Source of the DNA: Actinomyces naeslundii | GTDB taxonomy: Bacteria; Actinomycetota; Actinomycetes; Actinomycetales; Actinomycetaceae | Direction of reading: 5' to 3' | Length of the DNA stretch: 64,000 nucleotides | Assembly (NCBI RefSeq): GCF_001956585.1 | Contig: NZ_MSRR01000009.1 | Span: forward strand, 124,001 to 188,000 | In this document: in pieces, positions 34,501-42,788 of the stretch | Position numbering within the stretch: the stretch's first letter is position 1 | How the letters are laid out: each line of letters begins with the position of its first letter | Translations under genes and position numbers: made by a program | Notes under the pieces: model-generated | What the model saw: the letters and a program-made list of their open reading frames with translations, nothing else | Told to the model about the DNA's origin: nothing | Databases searched by the model: none

Positions 34501-34783
34501 GTTCATCGTAGGCGTCAGGATCCTCTCCGAAGAAGTCGTGCAGGCCCTCATAGACCCTATCGAGGTCGTACACGCCAAAGTAGACAGTATGTTGCCATTT
34601 CATAGGCGTCTTTCCCGCCGACTCAGGTGGAGCCAAGGTATGCCAGGGCAGAGAGTTCCCCATCCTCCAGTCGACCCACCGACCACCTCTTGACTCTTTC
34701 ACAATTTGTGGGCTGAATAGCTCCAGCATCCACCAGTACTGCAGGATCCGCTGACGAGTCTCGGAGGAAGTATTCATTCCCAT
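31547..34783 (-). CDS. Large SF1 (UPF1/DNA2-like) helicase with coiled-coil insertion
   Basis: This 1078-residue protein is a split superfamily-1 helicase. Walker A is GPPGTGKTT (residues 323-331). The Walker B LLIDEAGQICPQ, motif III VVGDPLQLQPVV and motifs V/VI (GGTIHTAQGREADVV, VNVAASRAKRRLYVIGD) come ~450 residues later. The insertion between them is a long charged coiled coil (about residues 490-740). The first ~300 residues have no recognised domain. Such single-gene helicases occur in islands, sometimes in phage defence; nuclease domains are not visible here. GC content is lower than in flanking genes. It is divergent from the next gene. Confidence 0.82.
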   Translation of the reverse strand: MGMNTSSETRQRILQYWWMLELFSPQIVKESRGGRWVDWRMGNSLPWHTLAPPESAGKTPMKWQHTVYFGVYDLDRVYEGLHDFFGEDPDAYDERTAGLSACSAIVLDEDGSLLAESATLSSALWAMAQVSITGETPRSLWANEFYQVSEIFKDRVAAFKESRQAVIGAGDFSILDEMSLLELLNISHQVSGVARVPKLASSRIIISSVAVSRRRTDDAAANIDFLNSFFLEDLAGVMAGISDGDCPPALSEYLTADANLPVGRRKDVIRDNTVADAGVRVDRLPKGRWPSNTEHGLALRQQFAVNRALDDLPDAGGLMGVNGPPGTGKTTMLRDILAGNVVERARRLADLKSPGDAFTETTYRWRTGGEHWCKVRQLRSELTGFEMVIASANNAAVENISVEIPALGAIDGKWREDADYFADIASAALAALDVGERKREDAERTERKAWGLVVARLGSKQNRKAFREAFWFDVTDGNGKRVPGTAPRMQTRLNQWRDGKVPYKSWSQAREDFRRAERRVDELLAQREAAQWRMERLKDALMEELELAAQAQRLALEAAKAADESWGYANVIERAQAEYSEAGSIRNRHAEIKPGVLETLFTLGRAAREWRERLEPLEEKLRTAEQNWQRVRQHAQYLDERARHISGELASAENRCKRLSQEVADLRWQVAEDREHYGRGYPDERRDREDREKYAPWLDAELDAARSDLFLAALRLHEDFLANAAGDMVKGLRAAIEVVAGAHPRGLEPEKIRAAWQIFFLAVPMVSTTFASFGRLFTGLGPESLGWLLIDEAGQICPQGAVGGIWRSRRVIVVGDPLQLQPVVTMPRKAQYDIAAAFGVSSVWIPPQASVQTLADRISRYGTTLCHGEKPMWVSAPLTVHRRCDDPMFRLCNEIAYGGMMVSGVHHYLDNSDHPDLFLLEGPRGLRVPASQWLDVREIPSCTHLQKNQMKLLRRLLDDLRGREIKMSQIIAISPFRVVANELESLARSYPGLCGGTIHTAQGREADVVFLILGGKPDAPGAKAWASSTVNLVNVAASRAKRRLYVIGDRTAWVQYPYFADLASALAPEPQQAVDTVG

Positions 34784-34927
34784 GGGAGGATTCTGCCAGG
34801 TCGCAGCAGTTCGAGTGGATGATTTGCACGGGATACTTCTGGCGAGGAGGGATCACCGCGCTCGGGCCCGGACACCGGCGGAGGCGAGTCGGACGCCGAC
34901 GGCCACCGGTGGTGCACACTGTGCCCC

Positions 34928-37510
34928 ATGGCAGACGGGACCAGACGCGACCTCACCGGGCTCCTGGAGTCCATCGGCGGGCGCGACGGCCGGCTCGTCC
35001 ATCTCCAACGCACCCCGGCCCGCCCCGGCCGCCACTCCGATTGGCCCGAGTGGGCGGACCCCGACCTCGTGGCCGCCTACCGCCGCATCGGCGTCGAACG
35101 CCCCTGGACGCACCAGGTCGCCGCCGCGCGCTCCGCCCACGCCGGCCACCACACGGTTCTGGCCACCGGCACCGGATCGGGCAAGTCCCTGGCCGCCTGG
35201 CTGCCGGCGCTCTCCGACGTCCTAGCGGCCCAGTCCCCCGGCGCCGACTCGCGCATCTCCGCCCACGGCCGGCGCCCCACCACCCTCTACCTCTCCCCCA
35301 CCAAGGCGCTCGCCGCCGACCAGGCAGCCTCCCTGGGCCGGCTCATCGGCGAGCTCGAGGCAGTCCAGCGCGAGGCCGGCACCCCCACGGGCTCCCTGCG
35401 CACGGTGCGCACCGGCACCTGCGACGGCGACACACCCCTGCCCGAGCGAGACTGGGTGCGTGCCCATGCCGACGTCGTCCTGACCAACCCCGACTTCCTC
35501 CACTTCTCCCTGCTGCCGGGCCACGAGCGCTGGACCCGTCTCCTGCGGGGCCTGCGCTACGTCGTCATCGACGAGTGCCACGCATACCGCGGGATCCTGG
35601 GGGCGCACGTCGCCCTCGTGCTGCGCCGCCTCCTGCGGCTCGTGGCGCGCCTGCGCCCGCGCGGCCCGCAACCGATCGTCCTGTGCGCCTCGGCGACGGC
35701 AGCCGAGCCGGCCCTCACCGCGGCCCGACTCATCGGCGCCGAGCCCGACGACGTCGTGGCCGTCACCGACGACGGCGCACCCGCCGGGGAGCGCACCCTG
35801 GCCCTGTGGCAGCCTGCGCTGCGCGACCCCTGGATGCTGCCTGCGCCCGACGTCGATCCGGCCCAGGACTCGGCCCGTGCGGCCGAACCGGACTCAGGCG
35901 ACCCGGGCGAGGACCCCTCGGCGCGGCGCAGCGCCGTCGTCGAGGCCGCCGAGCTGCTCGTGGACCTGCTGAGCGTAGGCGCCCGGGCGCTGGTGTTCGT
36001 GCGCTCTCGTCGCTCGGCGGAGATCGTGGCCGAGCGGGCCCGCCACACACTGGGGCTCTCGCTGCCCGAGCTCATCGGCACGGTCTCGGCCTACCGCGGC
36101 GGCTACCTGCCCGAGGAGCGCCGGGCCCTGGAGGCAGACCTGCGCTCAGGCCGGCTGCGCGCCCTGGCCACTACCAACGCCCTGGAGCTGGGCATCGACG
36201 TCACCGGGCTGGACGCGGTCCTCATCGCCGGATGGCCGGGCACGCGCGTTTCGCTGGGGCAGCAGGCGGGCCGGGCCGGACGTGCCGGCAGCCGCGGACT
36301 CGCCGTCCTCATCGCCTCCGACAACCCGCTGGACGCCTACCTGGTGCACCACCCCGAGGCGGTCTTCGCCGCCCCCGAGGCCACGGTCTTCGACCCGGCC
36401 AACCCCTACGTGCTCGCGCCGCACCTGTGCGCCGCCGCCTCCGAGGCTCCCCTGAGGGCCGAGGACCTGGCCCTGTTCGGCCTGCCCGATGACGCCCTGC
36501 TGCGCGAGCTGGAGAGCCGGGGCGCGCTGCGGCGTCGACCCACGGGCTGGTTCTGGAACGTCAACCTGCCCGGCCGGCCCCAGGACCTCACCTCCCTGCG
36601 CGGCGACGGGCCGCCCGAGGTGCCGGTGGTGGAGGCCGACACCGGCGCGGTCATCGGCACGGTTGACGGCGCGGCCGCCGACTCCACCGTCCACGAGGGC
36701 GCGGTCTACGTCCACCAGGGGCGCGTCTACGTGGTCGAGGAGCTGGCCGACGACGTCGCACTCGTGCGGCAGCGGGCGGCGGTCGGCTACCGCACGCGGG
36801 CCCGGTCGCGTTCGAGCGTGCGCATCATCGCCGAGCGCGAGCAGCAGGTCTGGGGCCGGCCGGTCGGGGGCGGGGATCGGCTCGACGACGTCCCTGAGCC
36901 GTCAGCGCACACGGCCGACGACGGGCGGGAGGCTCCCGGAGCTGCGGCGATCACCTGGTCCTTCGGGTCAGTGGAGGTCACCAGCCAGGTGACCGGCTAC
37001 CAGCGGATGGCGCTGCCCGGCGGGGAGGTCGTCTCCCAGCACGCCCTTGAGATGGACGAGCACGTGCTGCCCACCGCCGCCGTGTGGTGGACGATCCCGC
37101 AGGAGACCTGCGAGGCGGCGGGCCTGGAGCCCACCGACCTGCCCGGCGCCCTGCACGCGGCCGAGCACGCGAGCATCGGGATGCTGCCGCTGCTGGCGAC
37201 CTGCGACCGCTGGGACATCGGCGGGCTGTCAACCGCAGCGCACCCGCAGACGGGGGCGCCCACCGTGTTCGTCCACGACGGGCACGCCGGCGGGGCGGGC
37301 TTCGCCGAGCGCGGTTACCGGGCCGGGCGCGAATGGCTGGCGGCGACGCTCGCCGTCATCGAGGGCTGCGGGTGCGCGAGCGGCTGCCCCTCGTGCGTGC
37401 AGTCGCCCAAGTGCGGCAACAACAACGAGCCCCTGGACAAGGCCGGGGCGGCCGCCCTGCTGCGGCTCCTGCTCGAGGCGGCGCCGGCCACCGGCCCTCA
37501 CGCACCATGA
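34928..37510 (+). CDS. DEAH-type DNA helicase with DUF1998 zinc domain (MrfA-like)
   Basis: The 860-residue helicase has Walker A ATGTGSGKS (residues 79-87), DECH box VVIDECHAYRG, an SF2 second domain (ATTNALELGIDVTGLDAV and QQAGRAGRAGSRG) and a C-terminal DUF1998 domain with cysteines in GCGCASGCPSCVQSPKC. This is the layout of Bacillus MrfA (YprA), a helicase for repair of mitomycin-type DNA damage, and differs from Lhr. The partner nuclease-like MrfB is not adjacent. Start ATG 34928. A DNA-repair role is known for the family; here it is inferred. Confidence 0.87.
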   Translation: MADGTRRDLTGLLESIGGRDGRLVHLQRTPARPGRHSDWPEWADPDLVAAYRRIGVERPWTHQVAAARSAHAGHHTVLATGTGSGKSLAAWLPALSDVLAAQSPGADSRISAHGRRPTTLYLSPTKALAADQAASLGRLIGELEAVQREAGTPTGSLRTVRTGTCDGDTPLPERDWVRAHADVVLTNPDFLHFSLLPGHERWTRLLRGLRYVVIDECHAYRGILGAHVALVLRRLLRLVARLRPRGPQPIVLCASATAAEPALTAARLIGAEPDDVVAVTDDGAPAGERTLALWQPALRDPWMLPAPDVDPAQDSARAAEPDSGDPGEDPSARRSAVVEAAELLVDLLSVGARALVFVRSRRSAEIVAERARHTLGLSLPELIGTVSAYRGGYLPEERRALEADLRSGRLRALATTNALELGIDVTGLDAVLIAGWPGTRVSLGQQAGRAGRAGSRGLAVLIASDNPLDAYLVHHPEAVFAAPEATVFDPANPYVLAPHLCAAASEAPLRAEDLALFGLPDDALLRELESRGALRRRPTGWFWNVNLPGRPQDLTSLRGDGPPEVPVVEADTGAVIGTVDGAAADSTVHEGAVYVHQGRVYVVEELADDVALVRQRAAVGYRTRARSRSSVRIIAEREQQVWGRPVGGGDRLDDVPEPSAHTADDGREAPGAAAITWSFGSVEVTSQVTGYQRMALPGGEVVSQHALEMDEHVLPTAAVWWTIPQETCEAAGLEPTDLPGALHAAEHASIGMLPLLATCDRWDIGGLSTAAHPQTGAPTVFVHDGHAGGAGFAERGYRAGREWLAATLAVIEGCGCASGCPSCVQSPKCGNNNEPLDKAGAAALLRLLLEAAPATGPHAP

Positions 37511-37612
37511 GGCTGCTCAGTGCTCGGGCATGAACATAAATTCATAAGACACTCGCCTTCGTATTCATGAGATGCTCGCCCTCACGTAGCGTGAGACTGA
37601 TACGTTCCCAGC

Positions 37613-39346
37613 ATGCTCGTTCGATTACTGCGCAGGCACCTGCGACCGTATACGGGACTGCTTCTGTGCGTTCTGGTGCTTCAGTTCGCCCAGGTGATGG
37701 CCTCTCTGTACCTTCCCACCCTCAACGCCGACATCATCGATAAGGGTGTGGCCACCGGGGACACCGGTTATATCTGGCGAATGGGCGCGTTCATGCTGGT
37801 GGTAAGCGTCGGTCAGGGTGTGTGTTCGGTGGCGGCGACGTATCTCGCGGCGCGGTCCGCCATGAGCATGGGCCGCGACCTGCGCGGAGAGGTCTTCGAG
37901 CGGGTCAGCGGCTTCTCCGAGCGGGAGATCACCGCCTTCGGGGCGGGGTCGCTCATCACCCGCAACACCAATGACGTCCAGCAGGTTCAGATGCTCGTGA
38001 TGATGGGCTGCACCATGCTGGTGACGGCACCGGTCATGGCAGTGGGCGGCATCATCATGGCGATCACGCGCGCCCCGAGCCTGTCGTGGCTGATCGGGGT
38101 GTCGGTGCCGGTTCTGCTGGTGGCGGTGGGCCTCATCGTGGGCCGGATGCTGCCCCTGTTCCGCTCCTACCAGGACAAGCTCGACGCCATCAACCGGGTC
38201 ATGCGCGAGCAGCTCACCGGCATTCGGGTGATCCGAGCCTTCGTGCGCGAGCAGGCCGAGACCGAGCGCTTCGAGGACGCCAACACCGACATCGCCCGGG
38301 TCGGCGAGCGCGTGGGCCAGCTCTTCGTCCTGCTGTTCCCACTGGTGATGCTTGTGCTGGACGTGACGATCGTCGGCGTCATCTGGTTCGGCGGGCACCA
38401 GGTCGGCGACGGCGACGTGGAGGTGGGCACCCTCATCGCCTTCATGTCCTACCTCATGCAGATCCTCATGGGCATCGTCATGGCGAGCTTCATGACGATC
38501 ATGATTCCGCGCGCGGCCGTATGCGCCGAGCGCATCAGCGAGGTGCTGGCAACGGCGCCGACCATCACCTCCTCCCCCGACGCCGTCGACACCTTCCCGG
38601 CCCCCGGAACGGTTGAGATGCGTGACGTCACCTTCGTCTACCCCGACGCCGACGCCCGCGTCCTGGCGGAGGTGAGCTTCACCGTTCAGCCCGGCACGAC
38701 GACGGCGATCGTCGGCTCGACGGCGTCGGGCAAGTCCACGGTGGTGCGGCTGCTGTCCCGGCTGCTGGAGGCCAGCAGCGGGCAGGTGCTCATCGGCGGC
38801 ACCGACGTGCGCGAGGCCGACCCCGAGGCGCTGTGGGCCCAGATGGGGCTCGTCCCCCAGCAGCCCTTCCTGTTCGCCGGAACCGTGGCCTCCAACCTGC
38901 GCCTGGGGCGCGAGGAGGCCACCGACGACGAGCTGTGGAAGGCCCTGGAGGTCGCCCAGGCCAAGGACTTCGTCTCCGCGATGGACGGGGGCCTGGAGGC
39001 GGCCATCGCCCAGGGCGGCACCAACGTCTCGGGCGGTCAGCGTCAGCGCCTGGCCATCGCCCGGGCCCTAGTGCGCCGCCCCGACATCCTCATCTTCGAC
39101 GACTCCTTCTCGGCCCTGGACGTGTCCACCGACGCGCGGCTGCGCGAGGCCATGGGGCCGGCCACGGCCGGCATCACGAAGGTGATCGTGGCCCAGCGCG
39201 TCTCCACGATCACCGAGGCCGACCAGATCCTCGTCCTGGACGGCGGCCACCTGGTGGGCAGCGGCACGCACACCGAGCTGCTGGCCACCTGCCCCGTCTA
39301 CCGCGAGATCGTCACCTCCCAGCTCGGAGCGGAGGCCGCAGCATGA
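37613..39346 (+). CDS. ABC exporter half with degenerate catalytic site
   Basis: The 577-residue protein has six membrane helices (ABC type I exporter fold) and a nucleotide-binding domain: Walker A GSTASGKST, signature VSGGQRQRL and Walker B ILIFDDSFSALD. The usual catalytic glutamate after Walker B is aspartate here, so one of the two ATP sites is expected to be non-hydrolytic, as in TM287/288 and LmrC-type partners. It overlaps the second half-exporter by four bases (ATGA). Together they should form a heterodimeric multidrug or lipid exporter in the membrane. Confidence 0.92.
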   Translation: MLVRLLRRHLRPYTGLLLCVLVLQFAQVMASLYLPTLNADIIDKGVATGDTGYIWRMGAFMLVVSVGQGVCSVAATYLAARSAMSMGRDLRGEVFERVSGFSEREITAFGAGSLITRNTNDVQQVQMLVMMGCTMLVTAPVMAVGGIIMAITRAPSLSWLIGVSVPVLLVAVGLIVGRMLPLFRSYQDKLDAINRVMREQLTGIRVIRAFVREQAETERFEDANTDIARVGERVGQLFVLLFPLVMLVLDVTIVGVIWFGGHQVGDGDVEVGTLIAFMSYLMQILMGIVMASFMTIMIPRAAVCAERISEVLATAPTITSSPDAVDTFPAPGTVEMRDVTFVYPDADARVLAEVSFTVQPGTTTAIVGSTASGKSTVVRLLSRLLEASSGQVLIGGTDVREADPEALWAQMGLVPQQPFLFAGTVASNLRLGREEATDDELWKALEVAQAKDFVSAMDGGLEAAIAQGGTNVSGGQRQRLAIARALVRRPDILIFDDSFSALDVSTDARLREAMGPATAGITKVIVAQRVSTITEADQILVLDGGHLVGSGTHTELLATCPVYREIVTSQLGAEAAA

Positions 39347-41403
39347 GCACCAGCACGAGTAGCAACGCAAGCACCGGAACGAGCACCGCCGTCGACCCCG
39401 ACGAGCTCAGCGAGGAGGACCTCAAGCTGGCCGCCGAGACGCAGGCATCCTCGGGCGACTGGCACGACGGACCGCCTCCGGGCAAGGCCGAGGCCTTCTG
39501 GCCCTCCTTCAAGCGGATGGTCGGCCTGCTGGGCGTCCACCGGATCTCGCTGGTGGTCGTGGCCCTGGCCGCCGTGGGCACGGTGGTGCTGGCGGTGGCC
39601 GCCCCCAAGGTGCTGGGCCAGGCCACCAATGTCATCTTCGAGGGCGTGGTCTCCACGATGCTGCCGGCCGGCACCACCAAGGCCCAGGCCGTCGAGATGC
39701 TGCGAGCCCGAGGCATGGACGACTTCGCCTCCATGCTCTCCGCCATGGACGTCGTTCCCGGCGCCGGCATCGATTACACCCGCCTGGGGCAGATCCTGAC
39801 GGTGGTGCTGGCCCTGTACGTGGGCTCGGGCCTGCTCAACTGGCTTCAGGGCTGGCTCCTCAACCGCGTCACGGTCAAGGTCCTCTACCGTCTGCGCGCC
39901 CAGGTGGAGGACAAGGTCCACCGCCTGCCGCTGAGCTACTTCGACACCGTCCAGCGCGGTGAGCTGCTCAGCCGCCTGACCAACGACGTCGACAACGTCA
40001 CCAACACCCTTCAGCAGTCCCTGTCCAGCGCGCTGACCTCCATCCTCACGGTGGTGGGCGTGCTGGGGATGATGTTCTCCATCTCCTGGAAGCTGGCACT
40101 GGTGGCGCTCATCATCTTCCCGCTCATGGGCGTGGTCTTCGGGGTGATCGGGCCGCGCTCGCAGAAGGCCTTCACCCACCAGTGGGCCCGCACCGGCAAG
40201 ATCAACACCCGGGTGGAGGAGTCCTTCTCCGGACACGCCCTGGTCCAGGTCTACGGGCGCACGGACTCGGTGCGCGAGGCCTTCGCCGCCGAGAACGAGG
40301 AGCTCTTCCGGGCCTCCCTGCGCGCGCAGTTCCTCTCCGGGATCATGATGCCGGTCATGCTGGTCATCGGGAACCTCAACTACGTGGCCATTGCGGTGGT
40401 CGGCGGCGCCATGGTCGCCTCCGGGTCGCTGCGCCTGGGCGACGTGCAGGCCTTCATCCAGTACTCCCAGCAGTTCTCCCAGCCCCTGGGCCAGCTCGGT
40501 GGCATGGCCACGGCCGTGCAGTCCGGTACCGCCAGCGCCGAGCGGATCTTCGAGCTGCTCGATGCCGAGGAGCAGCGGCCCGACGATGTCGCCCCGGAGG
40601 GCGCCGGCCGGGATTCTGCGACCCACCCCAGCGGGCAGGCTCCGGGGGGCCCGGGTGTCATCGAGATGGAGCACGTGCGCTTCTCCTACAGCCCGGAGGT
40701 CGAGCTCATCCGGGACCTGTCGCTGCGGGTCGACCCCGGCCACACGGTCGCGATCGTGGGGCCCACGGGAGCGGGCAAGACCACCCTGGTCAACCTGCTC
40801 ATGCGCTTCTACGAGCTCGACGGCGGCCGCATCCTGCTCGACGGGCGCGACATCGCCACCATGACGCGCCACGACGTGCGCCGTCGAACCGGCATGGTCC
40901 TGCAGGACCCCTGGCTGTTCGCCGGCACGATCCGCGAGAACATCCGCTACGGACGCCCCGGGGCCACCGATGAGGAGGTCGAGGCCGCCGCGAGGGCGTG
41001 CTTCGTCGACCACATCATCAAGGCCCTGCCACAGGGCTACGACACGGTTCTGGAGGAGGACGCCGCCAACATCTCCGCCGGTGAGCGTCAGCTGCTCACG
41101 ATCGCACGGGCCTTCGTGGCCAACCCGGCAGTGCTCATCCTCGATGAGGCCACCAGCTCGGTGGACACCCGCACCGAGCTGTTGGTCCAGCAGGCCATGA
41201 ATGCGCTGCGCGAGGGCCGCACAAGCTTCATCATCGCCCACCGTCTGTCTACTATCCGCGACGCCGACACCATCCTGGTCATGGAGCATGGTGACATCGT
41301 CGAGCAGGGCAGCCACGATGAGCTCATCGCGGCCGACGGCGCCTACGCAAGGCTCCACGCGGCCCAGTTCGCCAACGGTGCCACCGTCGCCGTCGAGGAC
41401 TGA
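39343..41403 (+). CDS. ABC exporter half with canonical catalytic site
   Basis: The 686-residue partner has an extra ~65-residue charged N-terminus, six membrane helices interrupted by an ~60-residue outward segment after the first helix (MLPAGTTKAQAVEMLRARGMDDF), and an NBD with Walker A GPTGAGKTT, signature NISAGERQLL and intact Walker B LILDEATSSVD with H-loop IAHRLST. It supplies the hydrolytic site of the heterodimer. The start at 39343 overlaps the stop of the first half. Substrate unknown. Confidence 0.92.
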   Translation: MSTSTSSNASTGTSTAVDPDELSEEDLKLAAETQASSGDWHDGPPPGKAEAFWPSFKRMVGLLGVHRISLVVVALAAVGTVVLAVAAPKVLGQATNVIFEGVVSTMLPAGTTKAQAVEMLRARGMDDFASMLSAMDVVPGAGIDYTRLGQILTVVLALYVGSGLLNWLQGWLLNRVTVKVLYRLRAQVEDKVHRLPLSYFDTVQRGELLSRLTNDVDNVTNTLQQSLSSALTSILTVVGVLGMMFSISWKLALVALIIFPLMGVVFGVIGPRSQKAFTHQWARTGKINTRVEESFSGHALVQVYGRTDSVREAFAAENEELFRASLRAQFLSGIMMPVMLVIGNLNYVAIAVVGGAMVASGSLRLGDVQAFIQYSQQFSQPLGQLGGMATAVQSGTASAERIFELLDAEEQRPDDVAPEGAGRDSATHPSGQAPGGPGVIEMEHVRFSYSPEVELIRDLSLRVDPGHTVAIVGPTGAGKTTLVNLLMRFYELDGGRILLDGRDIATMTRHDVRRRTGMVLQDPWLFAGTIRENIRYGRPGATDEEVEAAARACFVDHIIKALPQGYDTVLEEDAANISAGERQLLTIARAFVANPAVLILDEATSSVDTRTELLVQQAMNALREGRTSFIIAHRLSTIRDADTILVMEHGDIVEQGSHDELIAADGAYARLHAAQFANGATVAVED

Positions 41404-41427
41404 GTCTCGGGCCGGGGCGCGCTGAGC

Positions 41428-41799
41428 TCAGCCGGGCGGGGCGTCGACGGGGCCGGCGCGGGCCTGGGCGGCGGCCTGGCGGGGCAGGCCGAGGATCGTC
41501 GCGGGAACAGTCACGCTGACCGTGACGTCCTCGCCGGCCACGGAGCAGGCGCTCACCGAGGCGCCATTGGCGGCGGCGACGCGTCCGGCCATGGCGCAGG
41601 GGTCGCCGGGGGCGACCACCGAGGACAGGACTGTGGCACCGGAGATGGCCGCGAGGTCGGCGGCGGCCCGGGCCCGGCCGGTGGCGCTCTGGGCCTGGAT
41701 AAGGCCCGCGATGCCGACCGCGGCCGCCAGGAGCACCGCGATGACACCCAGGGCGTAAACCGTCCCCGAGCCGCGCTCATCCCTTCGTGGACGGTTCAT
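41428..41799 (-). CDS. Rv3654c-family TadE-like pilin accessory protein
   Basis: The 123-residue protein starts MNRPRRDERGSGTVYALGVIAVLLAAAVG, a prepilin-like N-terminus with one helix, and continues with ADLAAISGATVL and DPCAMAGRVAAANGASVSAC (two cysteines). This matches the Rv3654c family that accompanies TadE and Flp pilins in actinobacteria. It overlaps the upstream TadE-like gene by four bases. It is probably part of a Tad/Flp-type surface pilus assembly. The ATPase and membrane-platform genes of that system are not in the window. Confidence 0.82.
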   Translation of the reverse strand: MNRPRRDERGSGTVYALGVIAVLLAAAVGIAGLIQAQSATGRARAAADLAAISGATVLSSVVAPGDPCAMAGRVAAANGASVSACSVAGEDVTVSVTVPATILGLPRQAAAQARAGPVDAPPG

Positions 41800-42323
41800 G
41801 GGCTGCTCGGTTCGGTGTAGGTGCAGGCCCGGGCGCGCGCCGTCAGGCCCAGCCCGCCCAGTGGGCCGGGCACGGGACGGGCAGCGGTGACGCAGGTGAG
41901 CTCGCCCTGCTCGACACCGAGGCTCACCCCGCCGGCCACGCGCTGGGCCGCGCCGGTGTAGTCGTCCTGTCCGATGGCGGCCTGTCGGGCGGCCGTGCGG
42001 GCGGCGTCGGCCACCCGCAGCTGGGTGACGCCGGCGCTGACGGCAGCCAGGACGATGAGGAGCACGAGGACGACTGCAGGCAGCGACAGCGCCGTCTCCG
42101 CCGTCACCATCCCCTGCTCGCCCTGCCCGGACTCGTCCGGGCCACTGGACCCACCGCCGGACTCAGCGTCTCGATGGCACGGGCACCCGCGTGACGGATG
42201 CGGTTCCGCCCGGCCGGAAGGCCGGCGGGAGGCGGGGCCCGGGCGGCGACGTCGGCCACCGCCGGGCAGCCGGACCCTTCGGGGGCGAGCGCGCCCACCC
42301 ACTGCGATGACGCCGCACATCAC
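41796..42323 (-). CDS. TadE-family minor pilin
   Basis: The C-terminal ~110 residues are TadE-like: EQGMVTAETALSLPAVVLVLL with the cleavage-type Gly and Glu+5, then ARTAARQAAIGQDDYTGAA. The N-terminal ~70 residues are Arg/Pro/Gly-rich and unusual for a pilin. The start overlaps the stop of the upstream gene (TGATG), which supports translation from 42320-42323, but an internal start or an attenuated leader is possible. The product would be processed and placed in the cell envelope with the adjacent small pilin. Confidence 0.65.
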   Translation of the reverse strand: MMCGVIAVGGRARPRRVRLPGGGRRRRPGPASRRPSGRAEPHPSRGCPCHRDAESGGGSSGPDESGQGEQGMVTAETALSLPAVVLVLLIVLAAVSAGVTQLRVADAARTAARQAAIGQDDYTGAAQRVAGGVSLGVEQGELTCVTAARPVPGPLGGLGLTARARACTYTEPSSP

Positions 42324-42571
42324 ACCGAGAGCGCCGACTCGATGATGGACTGCAGGGCGCCGCTCAGGCTGCCCGAACGCATGAGCGCCAGCAGCAGGCC
42401 GGCGAAGGCCGCGGCCGCCAAGGTCCCGATGGCGTACTCGGCGGTGGCCATGCCCTCCTCCCGGGACACCAGGCGCCGCAAGCGGGTCGGCAGTGCCGAC
42501 ACGTCGCCCGGGCGGGCCAGCATCACACTGGTGCGCAGAGCGCGCAGAGTGGTCCTCGTGGGTCTCCTCAT
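42320..42571 (-). CDS. DUF4244 small Flp-like pilin protein
   Basis: The 83-residue protein has a basic N-terminus, then EEGMATAEYAIGTLAAAAFAGLLLAL, a class III prepilin motif (cleavage after G, Glu+5) and one helix, and ends SIIESALSV. DUF4244 proteins accompany TadE genes in actinobacteria and are likely the major pilin subunit. I chose the ATG at 42571 because AGGAG lies just before it. It is coupled to the TadE-like gene and then the Rv3654c-family gene. The assembly ATPase would have to be encoded elsewhere. Confidence 0.8.
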   Translation of the reverse strand: MRRPTRTTLRALRTSVMLARPGDVSALPTRLRRLVSREEGMATAEYAIGTLAAAAFAGLLLALMRSGSLSGALQSIIESALSV

Positions 42572-42788
42572 GGTGGTTCTCCTCTGGTTGATGGGGACCA
42601 GCGCACCGCTGCTCCCCAGCGGGCGCTGTGCCCGCCCCAACAGAATCGGTCCATCCCGAGCCCGCGCGCTCAGGGGCTTCTCAGCCCTGTGGAGACCACC
42701 TGCAGTCCCGAGCCTGTGGACCCTGGGACGCCCACGCCTCAGCCGATCCGCCGGGCCACGTGAAAGGCCCTCACCGGCGTCGAGAGCC

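Noticed and set aside
39298-41358. 686-codon minus-strand frame antisense to the second ABC exporter half
   Set aside because: His/Gly/Asp-rich shadow of a gene with all ABC motifs.
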